Assembly: GCA_000333855.2 (NCBI GenBank)
Contig: CM007317.1
Coordinates: 1,311,192-1,375,191, forward strand
Source: Endotrypanum monterogeii
Taxonomy: Eukaryota; Euglenozoa; Kinetoplastea; Trypanosomatida; Trypanosomatidae
DNA length: 64,000 bases
Direction: 5' to 3'
Numbering within the stretch: position 1 is the first letter of the stretch; each line of letters starts with the position of its first letter. Below the pieces are notes generated by a model. The model had not been told where the DNA came from and ran no database searches. It was given only the letters and a program-made list of their open reading frames with translations. This document shows positions 21,963 through 31,906 of the stretch, in pieces. A program made the translations under genes and the position numbers.

Positions 21963-24923
21963 ATAGGGGATATCGACGGAAGCTTTTACGCTAAGGTGTG
22001 TGTCACGACGAGAAAGTCATCTAATGCGGCCTTCGCAGCGCCTGCAAAAGAGAAGAGGGCAAAATTGAAGGTGGATTAAGGGCAGGTGAGCTGCTTACCG
22101 TTTCCTTTCGCTGATGAAGAGGACACCCGTGTCTACTTGGAACTGGAGCACTTGCTGGAGAAGCTCAAAGCAAAGCCCACTGTCGTTTCTCTTGTCGAGG
22201 GGCAGCGGAAGCTGATTGGGGTAGTATGGTATCCAAGAGTTGTGACTGTGGTTGCCGGTCGCTTTCACCTGTTGTTCTCCGCGCTTTCAAAATGTGAGCA
22301 CGACCTTGTTGTTATCCGACAGGCGTCAAAAAATGTGTCAGGCGTTTAATGGGACGTATGGTGCCGCAGCACATGGCTGACTAACGTCTGCCCAGTGGAG
22401 GATATCGGCGAGCAGATGCTCTCTACCGTTGCCTCCCTTCCCCAACTCCTACGCATCATCGAGAAATACTCTGACGACGCTGTCAATGAGGTGTGTTCAG
22501 TGCTACATGTTCTTTTGTGGGCACTGCGCTGTTCGACGACTGGGGATCTCTCGCCGCTCGTCTGGAAAGCCGCGAGGAGCTATGAGGGCTGGGGGGGGGG
22601 GGCTGGAAGCTGTAAGAGCAGGACACTACGTCGACCTCCAACTCGCCTTTTTGGACCTTGTCAGCGCTTTGGTTCCTCGCGTTGTGTTTTCACCGCCACT
22701 TCACAAGCGACTCTTGAAGCTTTCGACTGAACTGACGCAACTGCTCCTTCCTGTGCACTGCCTCACTGCCTCGAAGCCCTACTATGGATGTGCTGTCACT
22801 TACCAAGACAACGAGGGCTGTGGCGTTGAGAAGGCCTATAAGGAAATCTGCGCGGCGTGGTCACGCATGACGCAGCAGTCTGCCGTGATCCCTTTTGCTC
22901 CACTGGCTGTAGTGTGAAATGTATCGGCAGATGCACATCCAACCCTTTGTATATTCAAAAAGCTACATTATCCTCTTTCTATCAACTGCAGCGGTGCGCT
23001 GCCCTTGCTAAAAAAGACCGTGACGCCAATCTTTGAAAGGGTCCGCGAGCTGCCGGTAGTGCTTCGCGCTTCCTGCATACACGCACTTCCCGAGAATCCT
23101 CATCTTTGGGCACATGAAACCCTTAAAAGCACCATAAATGTGCAGCTTACAAAAGCGGTCATTGATCTGATCATCGATCGTTTCCTCGACCCAGGGCTTC
23201 AGGGTGAGAGAGGCTTGATAGCCGACGCTAGGCGATAGGGTCTCGCCGATAGCGGGTATGCACAGCTTTGCCTGCGACAGCTATGAATAGGTGGAATGGG
23301 CGTCTTCCTTTGCAGTCTGCCGAACAAGGGGAATTCTATCATCACGGCGTCCGTGGTGCGGCTCCTGTATTGGATTTCCATCCGCACCCGCACGAAGTCT
23401 CATTGCGACAGGTATTCTTTTCTGCACCTTGCATCTCTCTCATCGCCAGCTTCTTGGCCAGCATTGCTGAGGGTGCTGCAGTCAAAGAGGATCTGGAAAA
23501 GAAGACGCTACGGGCTGCCATGAAAGACGCGTCTCGCCTTGTGTGTGCGCTTGTCCGTCTAGCCACAGCGTTTCCGCTTCTTGCATCAATGGCTTTGGAC
23601 TTCGATTTTCTCGCGGAGCAGTGCAGAAACACTGCCTTGCCAGCGCCAAGTGTTGGTGAACTCGTTTTTGTTTCACTAGACGTGATGTGTGTCATCGTTG
23701 TTCAACAACCAGTAGTGGTTACCTTCGAGTGGATCGAGATACTCCTCAGCATTCTGCAGAGGGTCGACGCATGGCGAGATACAGTGTCGGGTTTAGGCGT
23801 CGCTGGATGGCGATGTGTGCGGCACACCGTCGATTCCTGTGTAGACTGCACAGAATACCTCTTCACGGAGGAGACACACCGAGAATTCCGAAACGAAGTG
23901 GTCCGCATGAGATGCAACGATGTGCGTCATCATGAGATTGTGCCATCGCTTCTTGCGATTGTAGGCTGTCAGCATCCTTCAGAGCACGCACAACTCCTTC
24001 TGGAGACGCTAGATGCGATTGTGTGTATACCGATAACACAGTGGTCGAGCGATATGTGTGACGGTGCCTTTCACTTTCTTGCTACGGCTTTGTCCCTGAA
24101 CTCTTACGATGTCGATGGGGTAGATTACCGGGTGCTGCGGCTGCAGCTGTGGCTGTGCGGTATGGTGCTGGAACAGTGACACGTGGTTGAGCCACAAAGC
24201 GCGTTCGACAACTTCGCGCGATTTCTCTCAGGAAAGGGCTTAGCAGCTAGCTTTGTTGTGACACGTTTCGATTTGGCGAATACTGTCGTGGAGGCCTCAC
24301 TCGCTTCAGGTACAACTATAGACACTTGTGAAGTAACGAAATTATACCTATCTATTCTCCCTCCTCTTCACTGTTCTCTTGATATTTGTTGAACTGCGCT
24401 GCCGCAGGATGCAGCAGAACGTGTGCAGCACGTCCTTCGCGTACTGGTGAGACTTCCAGTTGAGCAGCGCACACCGCAGCTGCTGCTTGTGGAGATGACA
24501 TGCCCCACAGACCCCCGTGCGTGTGCAGCATCGGAGGACAAGCTGAAACATTCATGGACGATCCTGGAAAACATAACACAGCAAGCTGTCGGCATAGAGA
24601 GCGAAGGGGAGTGGCGTTCCGTCTTGAGCTGCCCTTACGGAGTCGCGCACCTCCTAGTGGTAAACTCCTCTAGTGTGCCCACACAAGTGATGTACAACTC
24701 GCGTGTGAACCTCATCGGCAAATGCAGCTTGCCGAATGTTTCAAAAGTGGGGTGCAGCGTGCTGCCTCGGTCGGTTCTTGACGACGAGCGTGCCAGTCTG
24801 CGACGAGACTACGGTGAGTCGTACGCCGCTGCCCTCGAGTACATAGCAGACCCAACCCCTTACGCGAACGGTCTTGTGCCACTCTGGGACCGGCAGTATA
24901 TCGAAGAGATGAAGGAGACTTGA
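21963..24923 (+). pseudogene. Broken ARM/HEAT-repeat gene, possibly PSMD5-like
   Basis: A ~2.96-kb coding-like stretch interrupted several times. One frame runs from about 21963 to the G12 run at 22591, with TAA at 22077 and 22347. A second frame runs from there to about 23236, with TGA at 22915 and TAG at 23236. The first frame then resumes to the final TGA at 24921, with TGA at 24177 and 24390. Coding-like sequence continues in the same frame across most of the stops, so this is decay rather than several small genes. Pieces such as LPVVLRASCIHALPE and LLLETLDAIVCIP recall helical-repeat proteins and, loosely from memory, the 26S proteasome assembly chaperone PSMD5. There is no ATG at the expected start; an in-frame ATA at 21963 may be its remnant. 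Assembly error could explain the G-run shift but not all the stops. Confidence 0.72.
22591..22602. repeat. G12 run at a frame change
   Basis: Twelve G inside the broken HEAT-type gene, exactly where the coding-like frame changes. It may be a true length mutation or a sequencing/assembly error. Confidence 0.9.
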
Positions 24924-25012
24924 ACAGATGGCATGCACCGAGCACTGCAGCTTCTCTCTGAACCTGTGTCTCATGAGCGCACTCCTTTGTGTTCCCCACC
25001 CCCACAGATCAA

Positions 25013-25036
25013 TTTTTTTTTTTTTTGGGGGGGGGG
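25013..25036. repeat. T14G10 junction
   Basis: Fourteen T directly followed by ten G, about 90 bp after the end of the broken HEAT-type gene. Confidence 0.95.
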
Positions 25037-25632
25037 CGATCTCTGCAAAAGCTCAGGGCTGTGTGAGAGTGTTTAGTAGATCTGAGATATATGTTCACTC
25101 TGGGTAAAGACGACTGTACAGCCATCCTCTGTTGAGGGAGAATTTCTTCGTTACCCTAGTGCGAGTGGCATGTTCTTAACGAGCTATCGCTCCGTTTATC
25201 TCTCACTGATCCTCAGCAGCGCATCATTCGCAGTTGTGCCAAAGTGTCTGGAGGAGCAAAAAGTTGTCTCGCGTTTTTTTTTTGTTTTTGCAGAGATGGG
25301 GTCAATGCGTGTCAGTCGCACTCCTCACCCTTTCCTGTTCCCAGCTGACCAAAGACGTGCATCGCCCCAATAACTAAAGCTCTACTGGAGAGTGGAAAAG
25401 GAAAGGTGGTGTACTAAACGCCGCTTTGTTCATCTTTACATTCCGAGGGTTAACAGCTGGTAAGCCACTAAAGCCAAACGCGGGGAACTGAGTGGAATAA
25501 CTTGCTCTTCTGCTACGGAGGGGGAAAAAGTGCTGAGGAACAGGGGTGGGGGGGGCGGGAAAGCGGGGATGCGGATGCAGAGGTGGTATTGGGGGAAGAA
25601 TTTGTTACTCCCCGGTCGAGCTAACGCGAACC

Positions 25633-25726
25633 AATTCCTCTTCCTTTTTTTCTTTCACTGTATCCTCTTCTTTTTTTTTTCTACCACCCGTCCCCCCCTC
25701 TTTGTTTATTCAACGTTCCTCAAAAG
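25633..25726 (+). promoter_or_regulatory. Probable spliced-leader acceptor for serine peptidase
   Basis: Long T/C-rich tract; first AG at 25725-25726 (CTCAAAAG). The next ATG is 25768, in frame with the peptidase, which fixes the start. Confidence 0.65.
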
Positions 25727-25767
25727 GCAAATACGAACCACCTGTGAGAGGTTTCACTGGGAGCGTA

Positions 25768-26685
25768 ATGACACGGAGCAATAGTGCTACTGGTGTGCCC
25801 GCTCTAACGAAGGCTTCAGAATGGAAGTCCTGCTGCTTCCCAATCCTCAGCTTCCTACATGTACCAGGGAGAATGTCGAAGCCCTTGTGGCTTATGATGG
25901 GCACAGCCTTCACATTTCGAGTACCAGGGGCAGTCGAGGCGGCACACAGACAACTAGACACCGAGCAGCCTCCACTGCTACTGACTGCGAAGCACTCCTT
26001 CACACCCTGGGAATACATAAAAGACGCATCACGACTGAAGATACCTAAAGAATACCAAAAGCTGCGCTTCGTCATTGGTCGGCTGTATCAAACGGATGCA
26101 CACGGCAGGGCCGTCGCCCAAAACGTAACGAAAGTCCATGTCGTTGCCCACCACCCCAGTCTCGACGTCGCGCTTCTCGCCGTTGATGCCTTATCCAGAA
26201 CAGGGCATCAGTGCGCCAACGCTGAGTCACGCGACGTCGCATGGGGCTTGAGCAAAGAGACTCTGCCGCTCTGCAAAGAGCTCTATCCTGCATTATCGAA
26301 TGGGGTACTGATGGGCTACCGCGGGATTGGTCGGCTGGGGGAGCTCGACACACTGGACCCATCTATTTTGCAGCGTCTTTCTCCGCATGAGCGCGATGCC
26401 CTGCTCAAGGATCTACAAGACGTGGAAGGAAAGCAAACACAGGTTACTACAACTGTCTCCATCCTGGATCCACGGGGCATGTGTAGGGGCGTGGGTGATC
26501 TAGCCACGTGCTATCATGGCATGTCGGGCGGCCCTCTCCTTACCGCTGACGGCCACTGTGCGGGGGTACTCTACGGACAACACCCGGATGCTCCAGAGTG
26601 CATTGGCTACACACCCTGTGCAGACTTCGCGGACTGGCTGAAGAAGGAAGTGCAGCGGTACAGTAAGCGATGTGATTCGCAGTGA
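25768..26685 (+). CDS. Trypsin-like serine peptidase, PA clan
   Basis: 305 residues from the first ATG after the predicted acceptor; the open frame further up is a translated polypyrimidine tract. A chymotrypsin-fold catalytic triad is readable: His76 in LLLTAKHSF, Asp133 in HPSLDVALL and Ser253 in GMSGGPLL, followed by a GVLYG strand. No PDZ domain is present, so this is not a full HtrA/DegP. The N-terminal ~40 residues have no clear signal peptide, although a hydrophobic patch (CCFPILSFL) is present. Family placement as a stand-alone PA-clan (S1-like) peptidase is secure from the triad. Substrate and location are unknown. An alternative downstream start at Met36 or Met43 would keep the triad. 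Confidence 0.83.
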   Translation: MTRSNSATGVPALTKASEWKSCCFPILSFLHVPGRMSKPLWLMMGTAFTFRVPGAVEAAHRQLDTEQPPLLLTAKHSFTPWEYIKDASRLKIPKEYQKLRFVIGRLYQTDAHGRAVAQNVTKVHVVAHHPSLDVALLAVDALSRTGHQCANAESRDVAWGLSKETLPLCKELYPALSNGVLMGYRGIGRLGELDTLDPSILQRLSPHERDALLKDLQDVEGKQTQVTTTVSILDPRGMCRGVGDLATCYHGMSGGPLLTADGHCAGVLYGQHPDAPECIGYTPCADFADWLKKEVQRYSKRCDSQ

Positions 26686-27190
26686 CGCTCCGGAAAGAGC
26701 ATAGCTGGCCAACATACTGCAAAGATATTTTCGGAGGGGGGAAGTAATCTTCAAGAACGACCGAACTCCACCAATAGAGTCGTCTAGCCGCCGGTGTGTC
26801 CTTTCTGTTGTCGTAGCGGTGGCTGCCCTCATTTTTTTTCGATGACCTACGATGCCTACAGGGGACTAAGATTCATTCACTGTATACTTGAGGCTCATGA
26901 TCCCAGGAAACGATAACCCATATACACACTTGCAGCTCTGTACTGCGCACCAGAGAGCAGCCAAAGACGTGACGGAACTCCAAGGCGCTCTTGCATGAAG
27001 CCCCATTCGGATGAACATGGCAGCATCATTTTCTCTCTCTCCTCCTCCCCGCACATACTTTTTTGCGCCGACCTTCCCAAAGGACTCTAATCAGATTGCA
27101 GAGCCCCTTCATTTATCTTCGCTAGTGCCCTGTTCACTTGCTTTCATTTTTAATCACTTTCTACACTGCCGCGATTATCGCTTACATCGT
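26686..27190 (+). other. Intergenic/5' UTR, 0.5 kb
   Basis: No gene. The first half is the peptidase 3' flank. The second half holds a CT-rich tract and the probable acceptor at 27081-27082, followed by a ~110-nt 5' UTR. Confidence 0.65.
27029..27082 (+). promoter_or_regulatory. Probable spliced-leader acceptor for HEAT-type gene
   Basis: TTTTCTCTCTCTCCTCCTCCCC tract (27029-27050), then AG at 27081-27082. Trans-splicing here removes the ATGs at 27011 and 27017, making 27191 the first in-frame ATG. Confidence 0.6.
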
Positions 27191-30100
27191 ATGAGCTGGT
27201 GCACAGTGGAACAGGTGACGCAGCTCATCTCCTCGGCACGACTTCGCAGCGACGTGGATCAGGTCACACGAAAGTCAGCGGACTTGCATTTCATTGAATT
27301 ATGCGCAAGCGCAGTAAATGCTGGAGATGTTCTCATTCAGTTGGGAGCAGAAAGCAGCGCATCGTCTGGGCTACGACTCAACGCACTTCTGGCCGCAGAG
27401 ACACTTCTAAACAAAAGCGGCTGGTGTGAGGGGACGCAGTTCAGCGATCGCAGTGAAGTCAGGCAGCGACTTCTTCACTATGTCGCGGTTGCTTCCACTC
27501 CCTCGCTTGATGGCAAGGTTGACACCGAGATATTGCGATGTCTCGCTATGATCGTCGCGCTCGAATTCCCGACAACAGAGTGGCAGGAGTGGATGTATGG
27601 GTGCGCGGTAAGATTCACAGCAGGGGACGTTCGCAGTGGTGCTGCGCTGTGCGCAGTCGCGGCAGAGAGCTACAAAAACAGTTGCTTGTGGAGCTATTTC
27701 GGCAATGACGTGACCGGCTTTCTGCTCGACGCCCAGACAACAACACTGCCTTTAAAAACAGCTGTCATGCAGCTGTTTCTCGATTTGATGCGCAAGCGGC
27801 CTCGCCCCTCAGTCGAACACGAGGTCGCTTCAGCAGCGAACTGCCTGCTGCTCTCTGCACCTTTCCGACAGCGCATGCTGGAGGCGCTCTTGAAGCGTGT
27901 TGAGGAGTGGGAGCTTTTGACGGAGTCCACCTGCAACGTTTTCTTTTCAGAGTGCGCCGTCTCTTTTGCTTTGGCATCACGTCTTGTCACCGATGCTGAG
28001 TCCGCCGCGATTGTCTTCCGTGCCAGCTTTTTTTTCCTTGTAGGTTTGCAGTCGATGGCAGTGGGAGGTGGCAACGTCGTCGGCTCAGAGCTACACAATT
28101 TCACCGAGCAATTGCTTGAGTGCCTTATCAGCACACTACAACTTCACCCCGATGTGGCTGGCACCAACGCCAGTGCGGAAACATTTCTCTCTTGCCTCAT
28201 TCACTTCATGGTACGACCCGATTCACTGGAGTGGGGCGATGCAGAGCAATTTTCTGCTGAGCTCCTGGAATATTTCGTCGACGATGAAGCGGTTCCCCTG
28301 GGATGCGGCAGCGGTGATGTTCCGAGTCTAGCAGGAGCGGCTTTGGAGTTATATCTAGAACATCATTTGGCGCAAAGACCCTTGGCTATTGTGGTTATAG
28401 ACAGATTCATCTCCGGTACTCCGGAAATGAGTGGGTCTCTTATCGAGGCGGTAGCACTCGCCCTGCGGTCTATAAGCCGTGTTTATGAAGCGAGCGATGA
28501 TGCTGCAATCGATGCACTAGAGGGCGCCCACCTGCAGGTAGAACTGCTCACGCACGTATCACAGCTCCTTTTCCGCACCAGTCACCTGCACGCGCACATT
28601 ATGCTGATCGACGCGTTAGTTCACTGCTTCTATGGGTCTCAGAATCACACGCTGTGCAGGCAGATGGTGGAGCTTCTTCAACGACTGTATATGAACACAA
28701 CGGAGTCGGCCGACGAGCATGGTGTGTACGTGCGTTGCGCGTGCGTTTATTTGGCTGGTCGCCTGGTGGACGAGCTCCGCTCTCAGGAGTGGTGTGAGCA
28801 TTTGCTGTCACCTGAGTGGCTGCACCTGTCCCTTGTACAGCTTTGTGACGGGGATGCATTTGGTATCTTTAGTGGAGCCTCTACCCTTTGTACATTTCTG
28901 TCCATACGCCCCGCTAACGTGCATCAGCTAAACAGCTGCCTCACTATGTGGGACCAGGGGCTCACTCGGCTTTGTCGACACGCCACAAATCGCGGTGTTG
29001 CAGGACTGCTGACGCTTATACTCAAGCACCTTTCTGGTTTGTCATTTGCGCCATCCGCTTTTGCATCTTCGCCCGATGGCTTGCAACTCGTAAGTCGATC
29101 TTGCAACACAGTCCTGGACTTGTGTCGCTATCCCTTTCATTCGCGTCACCTTGTCGTGCGCTCACTCGTCGACTTTTTCATTGCCTTTACCCGCACGTTG
29201 CTTTGTGCGGATCCACCTATCTTAGGAAAGAGTCGAGGTGTTGATCAGCTCTGCTCCGTTGCGGCTATCTTAATCAGCAAGGATTATACGCTGGAGCTCG
29301 CGCAAGACGAATCGAGCTGTCGGGGACTTGCTACCTTTGCCGCTCTATATAGCATTGCATCATCCCACATGTCATCTTTGCCCCAGACACTGACGTCGAC
29401 TGTTCTTGTGGGTGCCCTCCAGTATGCAGTACAGCAGTGCTATGCTTCGCAGACCGTTTCGTGTGTGTGCAGTCGCCTCGCCATTGTGCTTATTTCGCAG
29501 CCCTCACGTTTGGGCGAGGCAATGGCGCACGTATTGCATACACTGTTCCGAGATAACTTCGATATTAGCCTGGGCTGCAAAGGGATCAACTACGGAGGTG
29601 TCGCATTTCTCGTCTCCATGCTGCTGCTCCGATCGCCGCACACCCTAGTTCAAAGTGCCATCTCGGGCGGGGGTACCGTGGTGGCGAACACAGGGGAACA
29701 TCTGAGAGCAACTCAGCGGGCATTTGGCTGGTGGCTAAGTTTCGCGCCCTTTATGGACGCAATACAGTTTCTTTACTTCACTGCTGCAACGTGTCGTCTA
29801 GTGGATGCTGTAGGAGAGCTACCCCAAGAAGAGCGTGTCAATATTGGCGGCCTTGTGGCGTGCCGCCAATATATACTGCCGTCCCCATACGTGAAAAAAA
29901 TACCGTCACGCCCCCTCACTGGCGGTCATCTTCTTCAACATCTGGCTGTTGCATGGGTAGACCTCGATAAACGCCACAGCCGGACAAGTAAGCCACAATT
30001 GTTTGAAAAGGAGCTTCGCCCTTTCCTCTTGTCCCTGGATACGTCATACGAAATCCTCAGTGGCCAAAGCTTTTCTTCCAGTACAGCACGAGATCTGATC

Positions 30101-30211
30101 AAGGCATCTACGAGTGAGACAATAGCCGCCGTTCTGGAACACATGCGTCGCTTAGGATGGAGCGATATGCTGGTCGAAGGACAGCATCAGGTGCAAAGCG
30201 CCCAGACGTAA
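27191..30211 (+). CDS. Large HEAT-type protein, possible importin-beta family
   Basis: 1006 residues, almost entirely amphipathic helices with few low-complexity stretches, as in HEAT/ARM solenoids. The first ~75 residues (QVTRKSADLHF ... SSGLRLNALLAAETLLNKSGW) match the pattern of an importin-beta N-terminal domain, where a helix pair ends in a conserved Trp after an 'LKN'-like segment. The length is right for an importin/exportin such as the importin-9, -11 or -13 groups. I cannot tell which karyopherin, and a different HEAT scaffold is possible. The start at 27191 is preferred over 27011 because the upstream 60 codons translate a polypyrimidine tract and lie before the likely splice site. 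Confidence 0.75.
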   Translation: MSWCTVEQVTQLISSARLRSDVDQVTRKSADLHFIELCASAVNAGDVLIQLGAESSASSGLRLNALLAAETLLNKSGWCEGTQFSDRSEVRQRLLHYVAVASTPSLDGKVDTEILRCLAMIVALEFPTTEWQEWMYGCAVRFTAGDVRSGAALCAVAAESYKNSCLWSYFGNDVTGFLLDAQTTTLPLKTAVMQLFLDLMRKRPRPSVEHEVASAANCLLLSAPFRQRMLEALLKRVEEWELLTESTCNVFFSECAVSFALASRLVTDAESAAIVFRASFFFLVGLQSMAVGGGNVVGSELHNFTEQLLECLISTLQLHPDVAGTNASAETFLSCLIHFMVRPDSLEWGDAEQFSAELLEYFVDDEAVPLGCGSGDVPSLAGAALELYLEHHLAQRPLAIVVIDRFISGTPEMSGSLIEAVALALRSISRVYEASDDAAIDALEGAHLQVELLTHVSQLLFRTSHLHAHIMLIDALVHCFYGSQNHTLCRQMVELLQRLYMNTTESADEHGVYVRCACVYLAGRLVDELRSQEWCEHLLSPEWLHLSLVQLCDGDAFGIFSGASTLCTFLSIRPANVHQLNSCLTMWDQGLTRLCRHATNRGVAGLLTLILKHLSGLSFAPSAFASSPDGLQLVSRSCNTVLDLCRYPFHSRHLVVRSLVDFFIAFTRTLLCADPPILGKSRGVDQLCSVAAILISKDYTLELAQDESSCRGLATFAALYSIASSHMSSLPQTLTSTVLVGALQYAVQQCYASQTVSCVCSRLAIVLISQPSRLGEAMAHVLHTLFRDNFDISLGCKGINYGGVAFLVSMLLLRSPHTLVQSAISGGGTVVANTGEHLRATQRAFGWWLSFAPFMDAIQFLYFTAATCRLVDAVGELPQEERVNIGGLVACRQYILPSPYVKKIPSRPLTGGHLLQHLAVAWVDLDKRHSRTSKPQLFEKELRPFLLSLDTSYEILSGQSFSSSTARDLIKASTSETIAAVLEHMRRLGWSDMLVEGQHQVQSAQT
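29841..29872. repeat. Perfect inverted repeat inside CDS
   Basis: ATATTGGCGG and its exact complement CCGCCAATAT are separated by 12 nt, giving a 10-bp stem within the coding sequence of the HEAT-type gene. Confidence 0.9.
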
Positions 30212-30364
30212 TGCACTTCTTTTCGACGATGAGTGAAATGTGTGTACTCTTGCGTGTGGCAGCTTAAATGATCGCTGCATGTAATGATCTGCGTTCCATT
30301 TCTCGTAAAAATGGGGGAGAAGCGCATCGTTCGTATTGCCCTCTTTCAGTCAGTCTCCCCCTCC

Positions 30365-30366
<2 letters not shown>

Positions 30367-30396
<30 letters not shown>
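30367..30396. repeat. (CA)15 microsatellite
   Basis: Uninterrupted CA dinucleotides about 155 bp after the HEAT-type gene. Confidence 0.97.
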
Positions 30397-30398
<2 letters not shown>

Positions 30399-30715
30399 TT
30401 TCTCCTAAAGTTTTTAGAGGAAACGAAAGGGAAATGCCAACAACAAACCAAAGATAGAGTCAATGCTGATTGAGTGCGGGGAAGGTATCATCCTTGATAT
30501 GTCTACATGGTCGAAGGTTGAACAGGGTAACGTCTCGCCTTTGCTGGAACTCGCCTCTTCCAATCCTTTGCGACATCAATCCTCCTCTCTGGTGGCTCGC
30601 CCGCTACTGCTACTCATTTGCTTTCTTCCTCTCCGTCGAGTATCGCCATCTTCTGCACCTCTGTTGCCACTCTTCCCCTTACGGTGTTGGGAATCAACGT
30701 CCACTCTCTTTATCT

Positions 30716-30752
30716 TATCCTCCTTTTCCTATATACAAACGCTGTATTTTAG
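30716..30752 (+). promoter_or_regulatory. Probable spliced-leader acceptor for RPS13
   Basis: TCCTCCTTTTCC tract followed by the first AG at 30751-30752 (GTATTTTAG), 26 nt before the ATG. Confidence 0.6.
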
Positions 30753-30778
30753 CTTACCACGTGGCTTAGAGAAAAAAA

Positions 30779-31234
30779 ATGGTGCGCATGCACGGAAATG
30801 GTCGGGGCAAGGCTTCCTCTGCCCTCCCCTACCGCCGTACCCCCCCTGCGTGGCTTAAGATTGCAAGCCGCAACGTGGTGAAGATGGTGTGCAAGAGCTC
30901 CCGCAAGGGTATGATGCCCAGTCAGATCGGCATGGAGCTGCGTGATTCCATGGGTATTGCCCAAGTGAAGAACGTAACCGGCCGCAAAATCCTGCGCATC
31001 CTCAAGCACAACGGTCTTGCACCGGAGATCCCGGAAGACCTGTACTTCCTCGTGAAGCGTGCCACCCAGATGCGCAAGCACCTCCAGCGCAACAGGACGG
31101 ATCGCGACACCAAGTACCGTCTCATCCTGGTCGAGTCCCGCATCCACCGCCTGGCCCGCTACTACAAGCGCGTCAAGCAACTGCCGCCTACGTGGAAGTA
31201 TGAGTCCAGCACAGCCTCTGCCATGGTCGCTTAA
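30779..31234 (+). CDS. RPS13: 40S ribosomal protein S13 (uS15)
   Basis: 151 residues, the normal length for eukaryotic S13. It opens with the family hallmark [20 protein letters not shown] and contains the uS15 core ([39 protein letters not shown]). It is a component of the small cytoplasmic ribosomal subunit that binds 18S rRNA near the subunit interface. It carries no presequence, so it is the cytosolic rather than the mitochondrial version. Strong codon bias toward C/G third positions fits high expression. Confidence 0.97.
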   Translation: MVRMHGNGRGKASSALPYRRTPPAWLKIASRNVVKMVCKSSRKGMMPSQIGMELRDSMGIAQVKNVTGRKILRILKHNGLAPEIPEDLYFLVKRATQMRKHLQRNRTDRDTKYRLILVESRIHRLARYYKRVKQLPPTWKYESSTASAMVA

Positions 31235-31804
31235 GGATGTGAGGGTGCGACACACATCATCCGCTGGGCTTACCCCGACGCGGTGCGTTGTGTATCTCTG
31301 TCCCTGGTGATAATACTTATTTTCTTTTTTTGTGTGTGTGTTTCTCTGTAGTTCTTTTCAATGAGTCAAACCAACAAAATATACCCCGGGCGCTCCCCCC
31401 TTGATGCACTGCGTGCTGGATAGAAGTGATGAGGCCATATGGAGTCGTCACACATTTCAGGTCACTCCCCAGAGACCAGAAATGCGGTGAAAGAGAGATA
31501 CTTTCAATCTCTACTGGGCACCGTCTTTGCCGTCTATTAAGTGGCTGAAGCTACAACGCTTGAGGCGGATGCTTATTCTGAGATGAATCTTCTCGAGTCT
31601 GACAGCTTAAACATTTGTCTGCGTTGGCGCGTCTTTGGCGCGCCGCCGGTGATTTTTAGGGGTGTCTTCATGTTGATCTCATTTTATATATCGTCGTCGT
31701 GTTTTTCCTATGATTGTGCTGGCACCCTGTGGTGCGACGAGACACCCTCACATTCTTGTGTATTATCACTGTACACCTGAAAGTGCGCATTGTCAGAGAC
31801 TACT

Positions 31805-31835
<31 letters not shown>

Positions 31836-31906
31836 TCGAAGAAACTTCGACTCTTTACATAACTTCAAGTACGTTCTCACTCCTGCGTGTAGTGTGACAC
31901 TGGGCA
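31235..31906 (+). other. Intergenic/UTR, 0.67 kb
   Basis: A TG-rich stretch near 31330 and a (TA) array at 31805-31829. A likely splice acceptor AG at 31891-31892 lies just before the next ATG. No other gene. Confidence 0.65.
31805..31829. repeat. (TA)12 microsatellite
   Basis: TA dinucleotide run about 80 bp before the start of the mitochondrial-type membrane protein. Confidence 0.95.

Larger units (their letters stand above)
24924..25767 (+). other. Intergenic/UTR, 0.84 kb
   Basis: Contains the T14G10 junction (25013-25036), G-rich tract near 25544-25556, and the acceptor of the peptidase gene. No gene is seen. Confidence 0.65.
30212..30778 (+). other. Intergenic/UTR, 0.57 kb
   Basis: Holds a (CA)15 array at 30367-30396 and the T/C-rich leader region of the S13 gene. 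No other gene. Confidence 0.7.

Noticed and set aside
21963..24923. Multi-intron gene: some interruptions look like GT...AG introns (for example 24309-24416).
   Set aside because: The segments between pieces stay in frame and coding-like across most stops, the boundaries are not consistent, and trypanosomatids have only a handful of cis-introns. Decay explains it better; RNA reads would decide.
27011..27190. Longer N-terminus of the HEAT-type protein from ATG 27011.
   Set aside because: This stretch holds the polypyrimidine tract and the likely acceptor AG (27081-27082), so it would not be in the mRNA.
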